DNA from: Podila epigama
Taxonomy: Eukaryota; Mortierellomycota; Mortierellomycetes; Mortierellales; Mortierellaceae
Assembly (NCBI GenBank): GCA_015679605.1
Contig: JAAAVE010000951.1
Location: forward strand, 1 to 10,010
Length of the DNA: 10,010 nucleotides
Direction of reading: 5' to 3'
The position numbers were made by a program, and so were the translations under genes. Positions 1 to 9,219 of the stretch are shown here, one piece after another. The notes beneath the pieces are model-generated. The model ran no database searches. It was not told the DNA's origin and saw only the letters and a program-made list of their open reading frames with translations. The number at the start of each line of letters is the position of its first letter. Positions within the stretch are counted from its first letter, which is position 1.

Positions 1-1286
1 GTTGCTGTTGCTGTTGCTGTTGCTGCTGGTGTTGCTGATACTGTTGCTGGTACTGCGGTTGATATTGCAGCTGATATTGCAGCTGATTCTGCGGCTGCTG
101 CTGTTGAGCTACAAAAGCAACATTCTGAGGATCTGGATAAGACTGACCTTGCGCTTGTGCAATTATTTTTTGAGGCTGCAAGGCGGTTTGGTACGGCGCG
201 TGCAAAGGACTCTGGTACAATAAAGGTTGATGTGTCTCATAAGTTATGGGAGGTTGAGGATAAGCAGTTTGCGGGACTCTGTCAGGTCCCGGATGTGGTG
301 TTGCCATGGTTGTTGCTGGACTCGCCTGATGATTAGGGCTTGGGAACATGTCCACGTAAAACTGCTGGCGGCGCTTTATGTCTTCCTCATGCAGCTTCTG
401 GAGCCATGGTGGTAGGTTGGTAATGGTTGGAATGTTGGCCATTGCCTCATTGATAGCAGCTCCTAAACTCTGTGGACCAGATGTTGGCAAAAGGTACGAC
501 GGCAATCCACTGCTGGATGTGTCCGCCTGTGCACCAGGAGCAGGAGCAGGATGCCCCTGAAAGGCAGTTGGTGGAAGCTGATAGGCCAGACTGAACGGTT
601 CACTTGCAGCATATTGTTGCATCTTGATGTGCTGTTGTGGATTCTCCTTTTGTAATAAAGTATCGTTGTCTTTGGACCCTGCGATACTCGATCGTGCTGG
701 TCCACTGTGGACCGATTGCGGAAAATTGGATAAAACCGGTAAAGGCGCCTCTGTTTGACAGGATGGAGACAAAAATGATGAGGACAATGCTATACCAATA
801 GGTGCACAAGGTCACAATCCGGCACCCAGATGGTTTAGCTACCTTGAGTGACGAGTTCCTCGGACGGTGTCTTGCCATTTTGTGCATGCGCAATCAGCCG
901 CATAGCCACGTTGAACCCTGAGCGACCAAGCACACCCTTGTTGCTCGAGTCAGCATAATGCCAAACCTAAGGGGAAGTTGATTTTTTGATGTGAATGTGT
1001 TCAAAAGAAAAAGAAAAATGACTATGACATATGTAGTGAACAACAACACATCAACATCAACTCTGGCCGCTCTCCTTACGTTTCCCAAGGTTTGTAAGGG
1101 GAGGCCAGATTTCTTGAAAAAGGCAGCACCATCTTCACCATTCAAGAAGCCTTGTTCCTCGGGATCCGCCTGGGACCAGAGATAATCATACTGTTTTTGC
1201 TCTTCAGCCGTCAAGACCACCTGAGGAAGTTCTGTATATATATTTGGTTCCCAAGAAAAGTTCTGATGAGTAAAGCAAATGCACAT
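1..1286 (-). CDS. EH-domain endocytic adaptor (Ede1/Eps15-like), 5' part, truncated at left edge
   Basis: Three exons on the minus strand: 1286-1080, 966-843 and 750-1 (continuing past the window). Introns are 1079-967 (GTAAGG...TTAG, phase 0) and 842-751 (GTAGCT...ACAG, phase 1). The spliced frame is open for at least 360 codons. Residues about 24-110 form one EH domain: LTAEEQ (25-30), the EF-hand-like loop ADPEEQGFLNGED (40-52), AAFFKKSGLP (54-63), TLGN|VWHYAD across intron 1 with the conserved Trp71, and GFNVAMRLIAHAQNG (86-100). EH domains bind NPF peptides in clathrin-mediated endocytosis and actin-patch assembly (family knowledge). Residues 112-360 are a Pro/Gln-rich linker with one helical patch (222-245, LPPWLQKLHEEDIKRRQQF) and a Gln/Tyr-rich end. 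The start at 1286 is the only in-frame ATG back to the upstream stop near 1388, but a short upstream exon is possible. Ede1/Eps15, Pan1/End3 or a REPS-type protein cannot be separated without the missing C-terminus. Confidence 0.85.
2..106 (-). repeat. CAG/CAA trinucleotide tract encoding a Gln-rich segment
   Basis: Read on the minus strand in the frame of the EH-domain gene, 25 of these 35 codons are CAG or CAA (Gln). They are broken by Tyr, Pro, Leu, His and Asn, giving a QYQ-like rhythm. Mixing of CAG and CAA suggests selection on the protein rather than pure slippage. The pure run at the window edge (2-28, nine Gln codons) continues beyond base 1. The plus-strand reading, a leucine run, is a shadow. 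Confidence 0.9.
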
Positions 1287-1750
1287 CAGTAGGAAAAAAG
1301 AAATGATTGCAATGATGCAACAATGTACTTTTGTCGACTCGAGATGAGAGTAAGACCATTTCCTGGATGGACAGCCCTGGAAAACGGATCAAATGAGAAT
1401 CGCCGCTTGAGGTGAGGGTGAGTTATTATTTGTTTTGAGTGTAAGATTGAAAAAGATTAATTTGCTCAACACACAACAAACCCCCACCCACCCGGCCATC
1501 CTCAACGCGCGTGGCATTGATGGATGGATGGATGGAAAACGCACTGACCTTTTGGGCGCTGTCAGTCTGTTGTGTCTGTTGCATTCATGCCTGACAAACA
1601 GTTTTTCCTCCCCTTTTGTCACATCCATGCATGCGGTCCCCCCACAAGTTGCAAAGTGGATGGACAATTATAATAATAACTCCCATTACTTTTCACACTA
1701 TTTTCTCTTTCTCTCTTTACTCTTCTCCAAATAAATATTCTTTGCCACTC
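1287..1750. promoter_or_regulatory. Divergent intergenic region between the EH-domain and GH5 genes
   Basis: This 464-nt gap holds no convincing gene on either strand; the short frames read as low-complexity. It must carry both promoters. Visible landmarks are a CCCACCCACCC stretch (about 1482-1493), a GATG tetranucleotide repeat (1519-1535), the overlapping palindromes ATGCAT/GCATGC near 1627-1634, and a CT-rich tract (about 1704-1729) just before the GH5 ATG, typical of fungal 5' leaders. No clear TATA box was identified. Part of a 5' exon of the EH-domain gene could lie here. Confidence 0.6.
1519..1535. repeat. GATG tetranucleotide microsatellite, four units
   Basis: Four perfect GATG units plus one G lie inside the divergent promoter. 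This is short and probably polymorphic between strains; no function is inferred. Confidence 0.8.
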
Positions 1751-4700
1751 ATGGTGGACTCTACCTCATCCTCAACAGCAGCCACGTCTCTGAACCCTCC
1801 TCCTGGACCTCCTCCTTCTACCACCAAACACTCCAGTCGTCGACTCCATGTCCTGCGCGACGACCCTTTTCTGCGCGAAGAACATACCAACCGTGCCTGG
1901 CTCTTGCGCGGTGTCAATCTCTCTGGGTCATGCAAGTTTCCAAAGCACCCTGTCTCACAACCATCACACGTCGGTGGCGAACCTTTTTTACCACCACACC
2001 CAACTCTACAGAGCACAACCACGAATTTGATCAAAAGAAACGATACCGAAGCTGTAAAGAATGCTGATGGAAATGTGAATACCCTGAACTGCAAGGTCAA
2101 CAACAACCCTAAGGAGAACACCTCCGAGGTCCCTCGTATCTCATTTGTGGGGCGACCATTTGAGTTGCAAGATGCGGATGAACATTTGGCCAGACTACGG
2201 CACTGGGGTTTCCGCATGATCCGCTGGGTGATCACCTGGGAGGCCATCGAACATCAAGCACCGTAAGTTTCTCTTTTTTTATCATCTTTTTTTTTTTTTT
2301 TTCTTTTTTTTTTCAATCATGTGAGGTGCTCATTTCAACAAATGTGCCAACCCCGTCCATCATAGGGGTGTATATGACAAAGAGTTCTTGGACTACACTG
2401 TCTTGGCGCTTCTCAAGGCCAAGGAGTATGGCTTCAAAGTCATGATTGACTTTCACCAGGATGTGGTAAGCCTTCAAATGGGTCTCAATGTCAACCACAC
2501 TAGGCAACATCTATTGCATCTGAGGACATTTATCCTGATTCCAAATGAATACTTTTATCTTGGTTAAAAACAAAAAGTGGTCAAGGTTCTCTGGTGGATC
2601 AGGTGCTCCATTGTGGACTTTACATCTCGCTGGTTTGGATCCCCATCACTTTGCTGCCACACGCGCCGCCGCAGTCCACAACACACTCGCGCCGGGAGAG
2701 CCGCTTCTAAGGATGGTCTGGCTGACAAACTACTACAAACTCGCCTGCGCTACAATGTTCACCTTGTTCTATGCTGGCAAGCTTCTAGCACCGAAATGTA
2801 CCTTTGAGAATGGCGTCAATATTCAGGATTATCTTCAACAACACTTTTTGGGCGCTATTTCAGCTATGGTCGACGTGATCCATCAATGCAAGGATCCAGT
2901 CACGGGAGAGAATCTACTCGAGGACTCGGTTGTGATCGGATATGACTCTTGGAACGAGCCATCGTGTGGATGGATCGGTCTCGAGCGCCTCGATGTTCTT
3001 CCGGATCAACATGACATGCGCCAGGGTGAGATGCCGACACCTTTGCAGTCAATGATGCTAGGTGAAGGGCTCAAAGTGAAAGGCGTGGCGGGATATCGAC
3101 TGGGAATTGCTGGACCTGTCAAAATAGGGTCCAAGACTATTGATCCTTCCAGTCATATCTCGGTGACAGCAACAGCAGCAGAAGCAGCATCTGATCTCGG
3201 CAAAAGTCCTATCAAGATCAAAGCATGGCTCTCGACTGAACTACGAGAGAGGTACGATGCAATATACAAGATACACCGTGATCCTAGTTTTCCCAAGGCT
3301 GGTCAATGCCTGTGGGCACAGCATGGTGTCTGGTCTGTCCAGGATTGCACTGTACTTCAGCAAGACTATTTCCGAGTTGGACCACGTGTCCAATTGAGTG
3401 TGCCTGGTAGATCTGCATTGGGTCAGGCCCCAATCGACTGGGTGCATGGACATTGGTTACCTTTTGCTCAAAAGATGATAGACATTGTACGCAAAACGCA
3501 CCCGAAGGCGATTCTTTTCATGGAGCCTCCTGTCTACACACCACCCCCAAACTTGATTGATAAAGAAACGGCGGCGATTATCGACGCGGATGAGGACGAG
3601 TGCGCAGAGACACACAAGGAGTCTACTCGACGGCGTATGATTCTTCCTGATAGTCTAAGAAAGTACGCAGGTGACCGTCGATCCGGCAAAGAAACGCTTG
3701 AGAGTGGATCTGCGGCATTACGTCGCAGAAAATCCAAGGGACATCGTCATGATCACAACGCATACACAAGCCTGATGACCAATATGGTGTATACTCCTCA
3801 TCACTACGATGACCTGGTCCTCTTGACGAAAAGGTATCTCGGGTGGATGAACATTGACCTACTCGGTCTGAGTCGTGGACGCCACAAGTCACTCCTGGGT
3901 TCAATTGTCTTTGGGCGTAAGAAGACCAAGACTCTCTTTGGGAAACAAATTCGAGAGATTCAATTAGAGAGTTCTCAGCGCCTTGGTAGGCTGAAACTTG
4001 TTTTTTTTTTGTCGTTTTCTTGAGAAGAGGTGAAAAGACAGTTTCTAAAGAAACGTTTTGGTTTTTTTTTGCTACAGGTTGTCGACCTGTTTTAATAGGC
4101 GAGACTGGACTTCACTTTGATGTAGGGGTCAAGGAAGAGAAGCAGGCAGGGCGGCATACAGTTACCTCTACAGGAGGATCAACCCCTAGCTTTGAACCCA
4201 CGACGCAGTTCCGCAAAGCCTTTGACAACATTTTGAATGGATTGGATCTGAACTTGGTGCATTATACCCTATGGAACTACACCGCCGAGAACGATGCCCA
4301 GTATGGTGATGGATGGAATGGCGAGAACTTGAGTTTATATACGCGAATGAATGAAAGCAAGGAGCAAGTGTCGCCTCCATTGGACCTTGATAGAGGAGGA
4401 AGGGCTGTAGAGCAGTTCTGTAGACCGTACCCAGTCGCGACTGTGGGACGACCGATCAAACTCGAGTTTGACCGAAACGGGCGAAAGGGACCCGTTTTCA
4501 GGCTTTGGACTGTGGCGCCGTCAATGGATGCAAGATTATTGTCCGGAACACAATCGATGGTGCAGTCGGGAGTTGGATTGGGAGATGGTAAGGATGAATC
4601 GTTGTTGACAGAGATCTATGTTCCACGCATCCACTTTCCAGGAGGTCCAGCACGTTGTCGAGTACGAGTGAGCGATGGTTCGTGGAGATGGGACACAGAC

Positions 4701-4838
4701 AAGCAGCTACTCTGGTGGGCATATGGGCCATGCACCCTCCCACTACAATCGGATCGAACTTTTTCCACATCCTCCTCGCCAGCAACCGCTGCAACATTGC
4801 ACCATGAGCACTGGATTGAGATAACTTTCCCACAGTAG
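1751..4838 (+). CDS. Family 5 glycoside hydrolase, endoglycoceramidase-related (steryl/ceramide beta-glucosidase type)
   Basis: Four exons: 1751-2262, 2366-2465, 2578-3985 and 4078-4838. Introns have GT donors and AG acceptors with compatible phases (2, 0, 1) and give 926 residues. The N-terminal block WLLRGVNLSGSCKFP is the usual start of this group. FHQDVWSRFSGG (200-211) spans intron 2. WNEP holds the acid/base Glu331, and LIGETG, directly after intron 3, holds the nucleophile Glu682. YTLWNY (736-741) follows, and a beta-rich GH5 C-terminal domain starts at CRPYPVATVGRP (788-799). Fungal relatives (EGCrP1/EGCrP2, yeast Egh1) cleave glucosylceramide or ergosteryl glucoside inside the cell; the lack of a signal peptide fits this. 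It is longer than the roughly 760-residue yeast protein, partly through a charged insertion at about 533-599. The 1751 ATG is chosen because upstream sequence is pyrimidine-rich leader; an in-frame ATG at 1631 would add 40 residues. The substrate (sterol or ceramide glucoside) is not resolved. Confidence 0.93.
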
Positions 4839-4914
4839 AATGGAAACAAAAGATGACTCTGTGCAACCATTGATAACGATCCGTGAAACGTGGAGCTGTG
4901 TTCAGGCACGTTTC

Positions 4915-4972
4915 TTTTTTTTTTTTTTTTTTTCTTCTTCGTTCTTTTGTTTTTTCAAGAAGAAAAAAAAAA
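4915..4972. repeat. Homopolymer hairpin: T19 run plus matching A-rich arm
   Basis: A 19-T run (4915-4933) followed by CTTCTT is complementary to AAGAAG plus ten A (4957-4972). The result is a perfect 16-bp inverted repeat (4924-4939 with 4957-4972) and a 17-nt pyrimidine-rich loop. It lies 77 nt after the GH5 stop and 50 nt before the ICMT ATG, so it falls in the 3' leader of one transcript or the 5' leader of the other. Its role is unknown; it may be only low-complexity expansion. Confidence 0.75.
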
Positions 4973-5022
4973 GATTAGCTGGCAACAGCCATTTGCATCT
5001 CTTCATCCATCTCGCATTCCAA

Positions 5023-5802
5023 ATGCTCGCAAAATCTCTCATCCTTTTGGTGACAGCACTCACTTCAGCCCTTTCCTGGGAACCACCACACTACGTTACA
5101 AAGGAGGACAAGCGCAAAAGAGAAGGGAAATTATTCGAAGAATATGTCGCCAAGAGGTCGTATCGCTTCGGACAATGTGGCATCATCCTGCATAGCATGG
5201 TGCTCATTTTACTCATGTACCTTGGCTATTCTCCAACGGATCTCAAGCCTTGGTTCGTGGTTTGTTGTGCAGTAGGCTTCTTGGGTGCTCTGTTCAGGAT
5301 TTGGTCTATGAATACTCTTGGCCAGTTTTTCACCGTAAGTTGTGAGCTACACACCACACGTTTACTGCTATAGACAGGTAAAAAGTGGATGACCCTAATG
5401 TTCTCCTTTTTCTTCTTCCCCTTTTGTTTCTTTTTTCTTCTTCTTCATCTCCCTCCATTTTCACCATTGTAGTACACTCTAGCAATCCGGCCAGGTCATC
5501 GCCTTGTAACAACAGGCCCATATAGACTACTGATTCACCCATCATACACGGGTATGTGGTTCTCCATCTTGGCCTTCATCATTTCAGTCAACTATGATAA
5601 CGGTGTCTGGTTTGTTCTCTTTGAGCCCCTGTGTCCTATTCCTCATATGCTCGAAACCCAAGTTATTGCCGTTTTTATATTGGTGACCCGCCTCATCTGG
5701 CACCGTGCCCAGGGCGAGGAAAAAATGATGGAGGAGCACTTTGGTGCCGAGTGGCATGAATATGTTCGTGCGCGTTCTAGATTCATTCCATTCATTTTCT
5801 GA
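5023..5802 (+). CDS. Isoprenylcysteine carboxyl methyltransferase family membrane protein (Ste14-like)
   Basis: Two exons, 5023-5334 and 5473-5802, are joined in phase 0 by a 138-nt GTAAGT...TTGTAG intron, giving 213 residues. The family C-terminal signature is clear: GPYRLLIHPSYTG (119-131), then EE (186-187), HFGAEWHEY (193-201) and IPFIF at the end. About five hydrophobic segments are visible (near 3-18, 52-69, 78-98, 132-155 and 164-181). ICMT proteins use S-adenosylmethionine to methylate the C-terminal prenylcysteine of CaaX proteins such as Ras and mating pheromones at the endoplasmic reticulum (family knowledge). The usual RHPSY motif reads IHPSY here. The protein is somewhat shorter than yeast Ste14 (239), so a paralogue in the wider family is possible. 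The 5023 ATG is chosen because an upstream in-frame ATG at 4840 would read through the homopolymer hairpin. It is transcribed in the same direction as the GH5 gene, 184 nt downstream. Confidence 0.85.
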
Positions 5803-5857
5803 ATCTCCCATACTCTATACAAAGTAGCAAACAAATTAAAAAAAAGGGTGCATTCTG

Positions 5858-5863
5858 AATAAA
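5858..5863 (+). terminator. AATAAA polyadenylation signal after the ICMT gene
   Basis: An exact AATAAA lies 55 nt after the ICMT stop and 43 nt before the end of the convergent iminopeptidase gene. The two 3' ends therefore probably overlap or abut. No exact AATAAA was seen for the minus-strand gene in this gap. Confidence 0.55.
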
Positions 5864-5905
5864 ATATTTACATTTTCCTTATAGCCTTTAGTATTGACAC
5901 TAAAT

Positions 5906-7521
<1,616 letters not shown>

Positions 7522-7531
7522 TTAAGGGCCA

Positions 7532-7569
7532 CACGTGGTTTTCCCGTCGTTAATTGTCCTTATCACGTG
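7532..7569. promoter_or_regulatory. Pair of CACGTG E-boxes upstream of the iminopeptidase gene
   Basis: Two exact CACGTG palindromes lie at 7532-7537 and 7564-7569, centres 32 nt apart (about three helical turns), 90-126 nt upstream of the iminopeptidase ATG. In fungi this core is bound by bHLH factors such as Cbf1 and Pho4 (family knowledge). Their position favours control of the iminopeptidase gene rather than the distant RPL21. Confidence 0.5.
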
Positions 7570-8243
7570 AATTCACAAGCCACTCTATCAATCCAAGTTG
7601 GACAAAACAATCGGATATCTGACACAGTTGGCTCCTTCTTTCTTTCTCTTTGACCTTTTAGGGTACATAATTGCGTGGAGGGAGAAGAGACAACTTGCGT
7701 GATTTAACTCAACAAAGAAACGGATCAGTCAACCTCATGGTCAACCACAAGCACATCAGACCTCAAAGGATTTTCAATTTCATCGGACGGGAGATTACGA
7801 TTCTTGATGTAAAACATTCAAGTGGAAACAGACATCACATTCATCAGGCAATTTTCAGTGATTTATATTTCAACATTTTCAATCATGATGAAAATGACAT
7901 CTGGATGTCAACATTCTAAAAACTGGACATTCATATTCGACAATTCTTCTTGGCGATAATGATCATCAATGAGCTTGGATCATTGGCATGCAATTGGTCA
8001 TGAGATCATGATTTTGTGAATCATGCTTCAGAAATTCTGCCCGAGTGCAACAGGATTCAAGTTTTGTTACGAATTCACACAGGATTTCATCATCAACCAA
8101 ATATGATGAACGACTTTGGGCATCAAGGACACTTCATCTCGGAAAATACAATCAATATTATGTCTAGTGAACGAACAGAGGGACTCACTGGACTTTTTTT
8201 TTTCCGTTCTTTTTCTATGAACAACCGACAGAATTGATTCATC
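7570..8243. other. AT-rich intergenic region upstream of RPL21, rich in short palindromes
   Basis: This 674-nt stretch has no convincing coding sequence; an open plus-strand frame at 7671-7919 has no recognisable features. It is visibly AT-richer than the genes around it and dense in ATCAT/ATGAT words and short inverted repeats. The last 60 nt before the RPL21 ATG carry a T9 run and CGACAG, which could be the acceptor of a 5'-leader intron. It must contain the RPL21 promoter. Confidence 0.6.
7874..7910. repeat. Two overlapping palindromes
   Basis: CATTTTC (7874-7880) and GAAAATG (7890-7896) flank A plus the palindrome ATCATGAT. This gives a 23-nt dyad with one unpaired A. It overlaps TGACATC-TG-GATGTCA (7895-7910), a 7-bp perfect inverted repeat with a 2-nt centre. 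Nearby dyads are AATGATC/GATCATT (7958-7964 and 7978-7984) and the doubled palindrome TCATGA (7998-8003 and 8006-8011). Confidence 0.7.
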
Positions 8244-8840
8244 ATGCCTCACTCCTATGGTATCCGTGCTCGCACTCGCCACATGTTTGCCCGTAACTTC
8301 AGGGAACATGGAATGCCCATCAAGCTTTCCACCTACCTGAAGACCTACAAGGTTGGCGACATTGTTGACATCAAGGCCAACGGTGCTATCCACAAGGGTA
8401 TGCCCCACAAGTTCTACCACGGTCGCACCGGTATCATCTACAACGTTACCAAGTCCGCTGTTGGTATCATCATCAACAAGAAGGTCGGCAACCGCTTCTT
8501 GGAGAAGCGCGTCAACATCCGTGTTGAGCACATCAAGCACTCCAAGTGCCGTGATGATTTCTTGCGCCGCGTCAAGGAGAACGCCGCTGCCAAGATCCAG
8601 GCCAAGAAGGATGGTGTCAAGGTTAACTTGAAGAGACAGCCCGTCCAGCCCCGTGAGGCCCGCTTCGTTACCATCAAGCACAACGCCCCCACCACCCTCA
8701 ACCCCATCCCCTATGACAGTAAGTTTAATTGATTATGTCGACCCGCTATTTTGCTTGCTTGCGTTGACTTTGTTGCTATTCAAGTGATTCTAACAGCTCT
8801 GTTTTCTCTCTTTTCTCTTCTTACTCTAGCCCTCGTCTAA
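8244..8840 (+). CDS. RPL21: 60S ribosomal protein L21 (eL21)
   Basis: Exon 1 is 8244-8718 and exon 2 is 8830-8840, separated by a 111-nt GTAAGT...TCTAG intron in phase 1; the product is 161 residues. The protein starts MPHSYGIRARTRHMF and contains LSTYLKTYKVGDIVDIK, KGMPHKFYHGRTG, NIRVEHIKHSKCRDDFL and LKRQP, all hallmarks of eukaryotic eL21, a component of the large ribosomal subunit. The spliced end PYDTLV resembles the usual C-terminus. Codon use is strongly biased to C-ending and AAG codons, unlike the neighbouring genes, as expected for a highly expressed gene. The ATG is unambiguous because MPHSYG is the conserved start. Confidence 0.98.
8719..8829 (+). other. RPL21 intron placed four codons before the stop
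   Basis: The donor is GTAAGT and the acceptor TCTAG. A good branch-point match CTAAC lies about 40 nt upstream of the acceptor, near 8791-8795. The intron splits the Thr codon so that exon 2 has only 11 coding bases (last two bases of Thr, Leu, Val, stop). If the intron is retained, the frame ends after four different residues (SKFN), giving 162 residues. Confidence 0.9.
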
Positions 8841-8876
8841 ATGTTGACAGGATTGATTGTGAGCGGAATCGATGCG

Positions 8877-8882
8877 AATAAA
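8877..8882 (+). terminator. AATAAA polyadenylation signal of RPL21
   Basis: An exact AATAAA lies 37 nt after the RPL21 stop codon, a plausible distance for a compact fungal 3' end. Confidence 0.6.
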
Positions 8883-9186
8883 CGTGCAGACATGTTTCCA
8901 AACCCATAAATATGTAGATTTTCAGGGTCCCAGGTGTTATCACTACCAAAACCTTTGATGACTACTCAGAGAAGAGCCCTTTATTCCTTTTTTTTTTTTT
9001 TCAATTGTCTATGATGGCTATATCAACTTTCTCAGGGTCTCAAGTTGTGGATGAATGAATTTTCTCTTCTCACGCAGGCGGGTTAGGGTTTCAGAATGGT
9101 TGTGGAGAACAAGTCAGTATGACTTGTGTGGTGCATGATGTAAACGTCCACTGCTATTTTTTTTTAAATTGGAACTATGTCACAAA
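8883..9186. other. Non-coding stretch with a short hairpin and a TTAGGGTT word
   Basis: No gene was recognised. The region has a T13 run (about 8989-9001), TTAGGGTT at 9083-9090 (a single telomere-like/telo-box word, not an array), and the 8-bp perfect inverted repeat ACAAGTCA/TGACTTGT with a 3-nt loop at 9109-9127. A T10 run lies at 9156-9165. Confidence 0.5.
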
Positions 9187-9219
9187 TTAGTTGGAACGTT
9201 TTGCCTGAGAAGTTGGAAC
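9169..9219. repeat. Three TTGGAAC words spaced exactly 22 nt
   Basis: TTGGAAC occurs at 9169-9175, 9191-9197 and 9213-9219, an exact 22-nt period (about two helical turns). The bases between the words are not conserved. The second and third copies overlap the end of the orphan minus-strand frame. Confidence 0.6.

Noticed and set aside
2-223. Plus-strand leucine-rich frame
   Set aside because: It is the complement of the Gln-rich coding tract on the minus strand.
600-893. Minus-strand 97-residue frame with an apparent transmembrane segment
   Set aside because: It is an artefact of reading through intron 2 of the EH-domain gene; the segment corresponds to the intron.
1389-1734. Small genes in the divergent promoter (either strand)
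   Set aside because: The translations are dominated by repeats and pyrimidine-rich DNA, overlap on both strands, and have no family features.
4840-5022. ATG at 4840 as the start of the ICMT gene
   Set aside because: The added 61 residues are translations of the T-run and A-run (poly-Phe, poly-Lys); the membrane-protein N-terminus is natural at 5023.
7671-7919. Small plus-strand gene upstream of RPL21
   Set aside because: The frame crosses the palindrome cluster, has no recognisable motif, and shows AT-driven composition unlike neighbouring coding exons.
8067-8681. Minus-strand 204-residue Leu/Val/Asp-rich frame
   Set aside because: It is antisense to RPL21; the composition is the expected shadow of C-ending codon bias.
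9083-9090. Telomere repeat (TTAGGG)
   Set aside because: Only one unit is present with no array, so the window is not shown to be telomeric.
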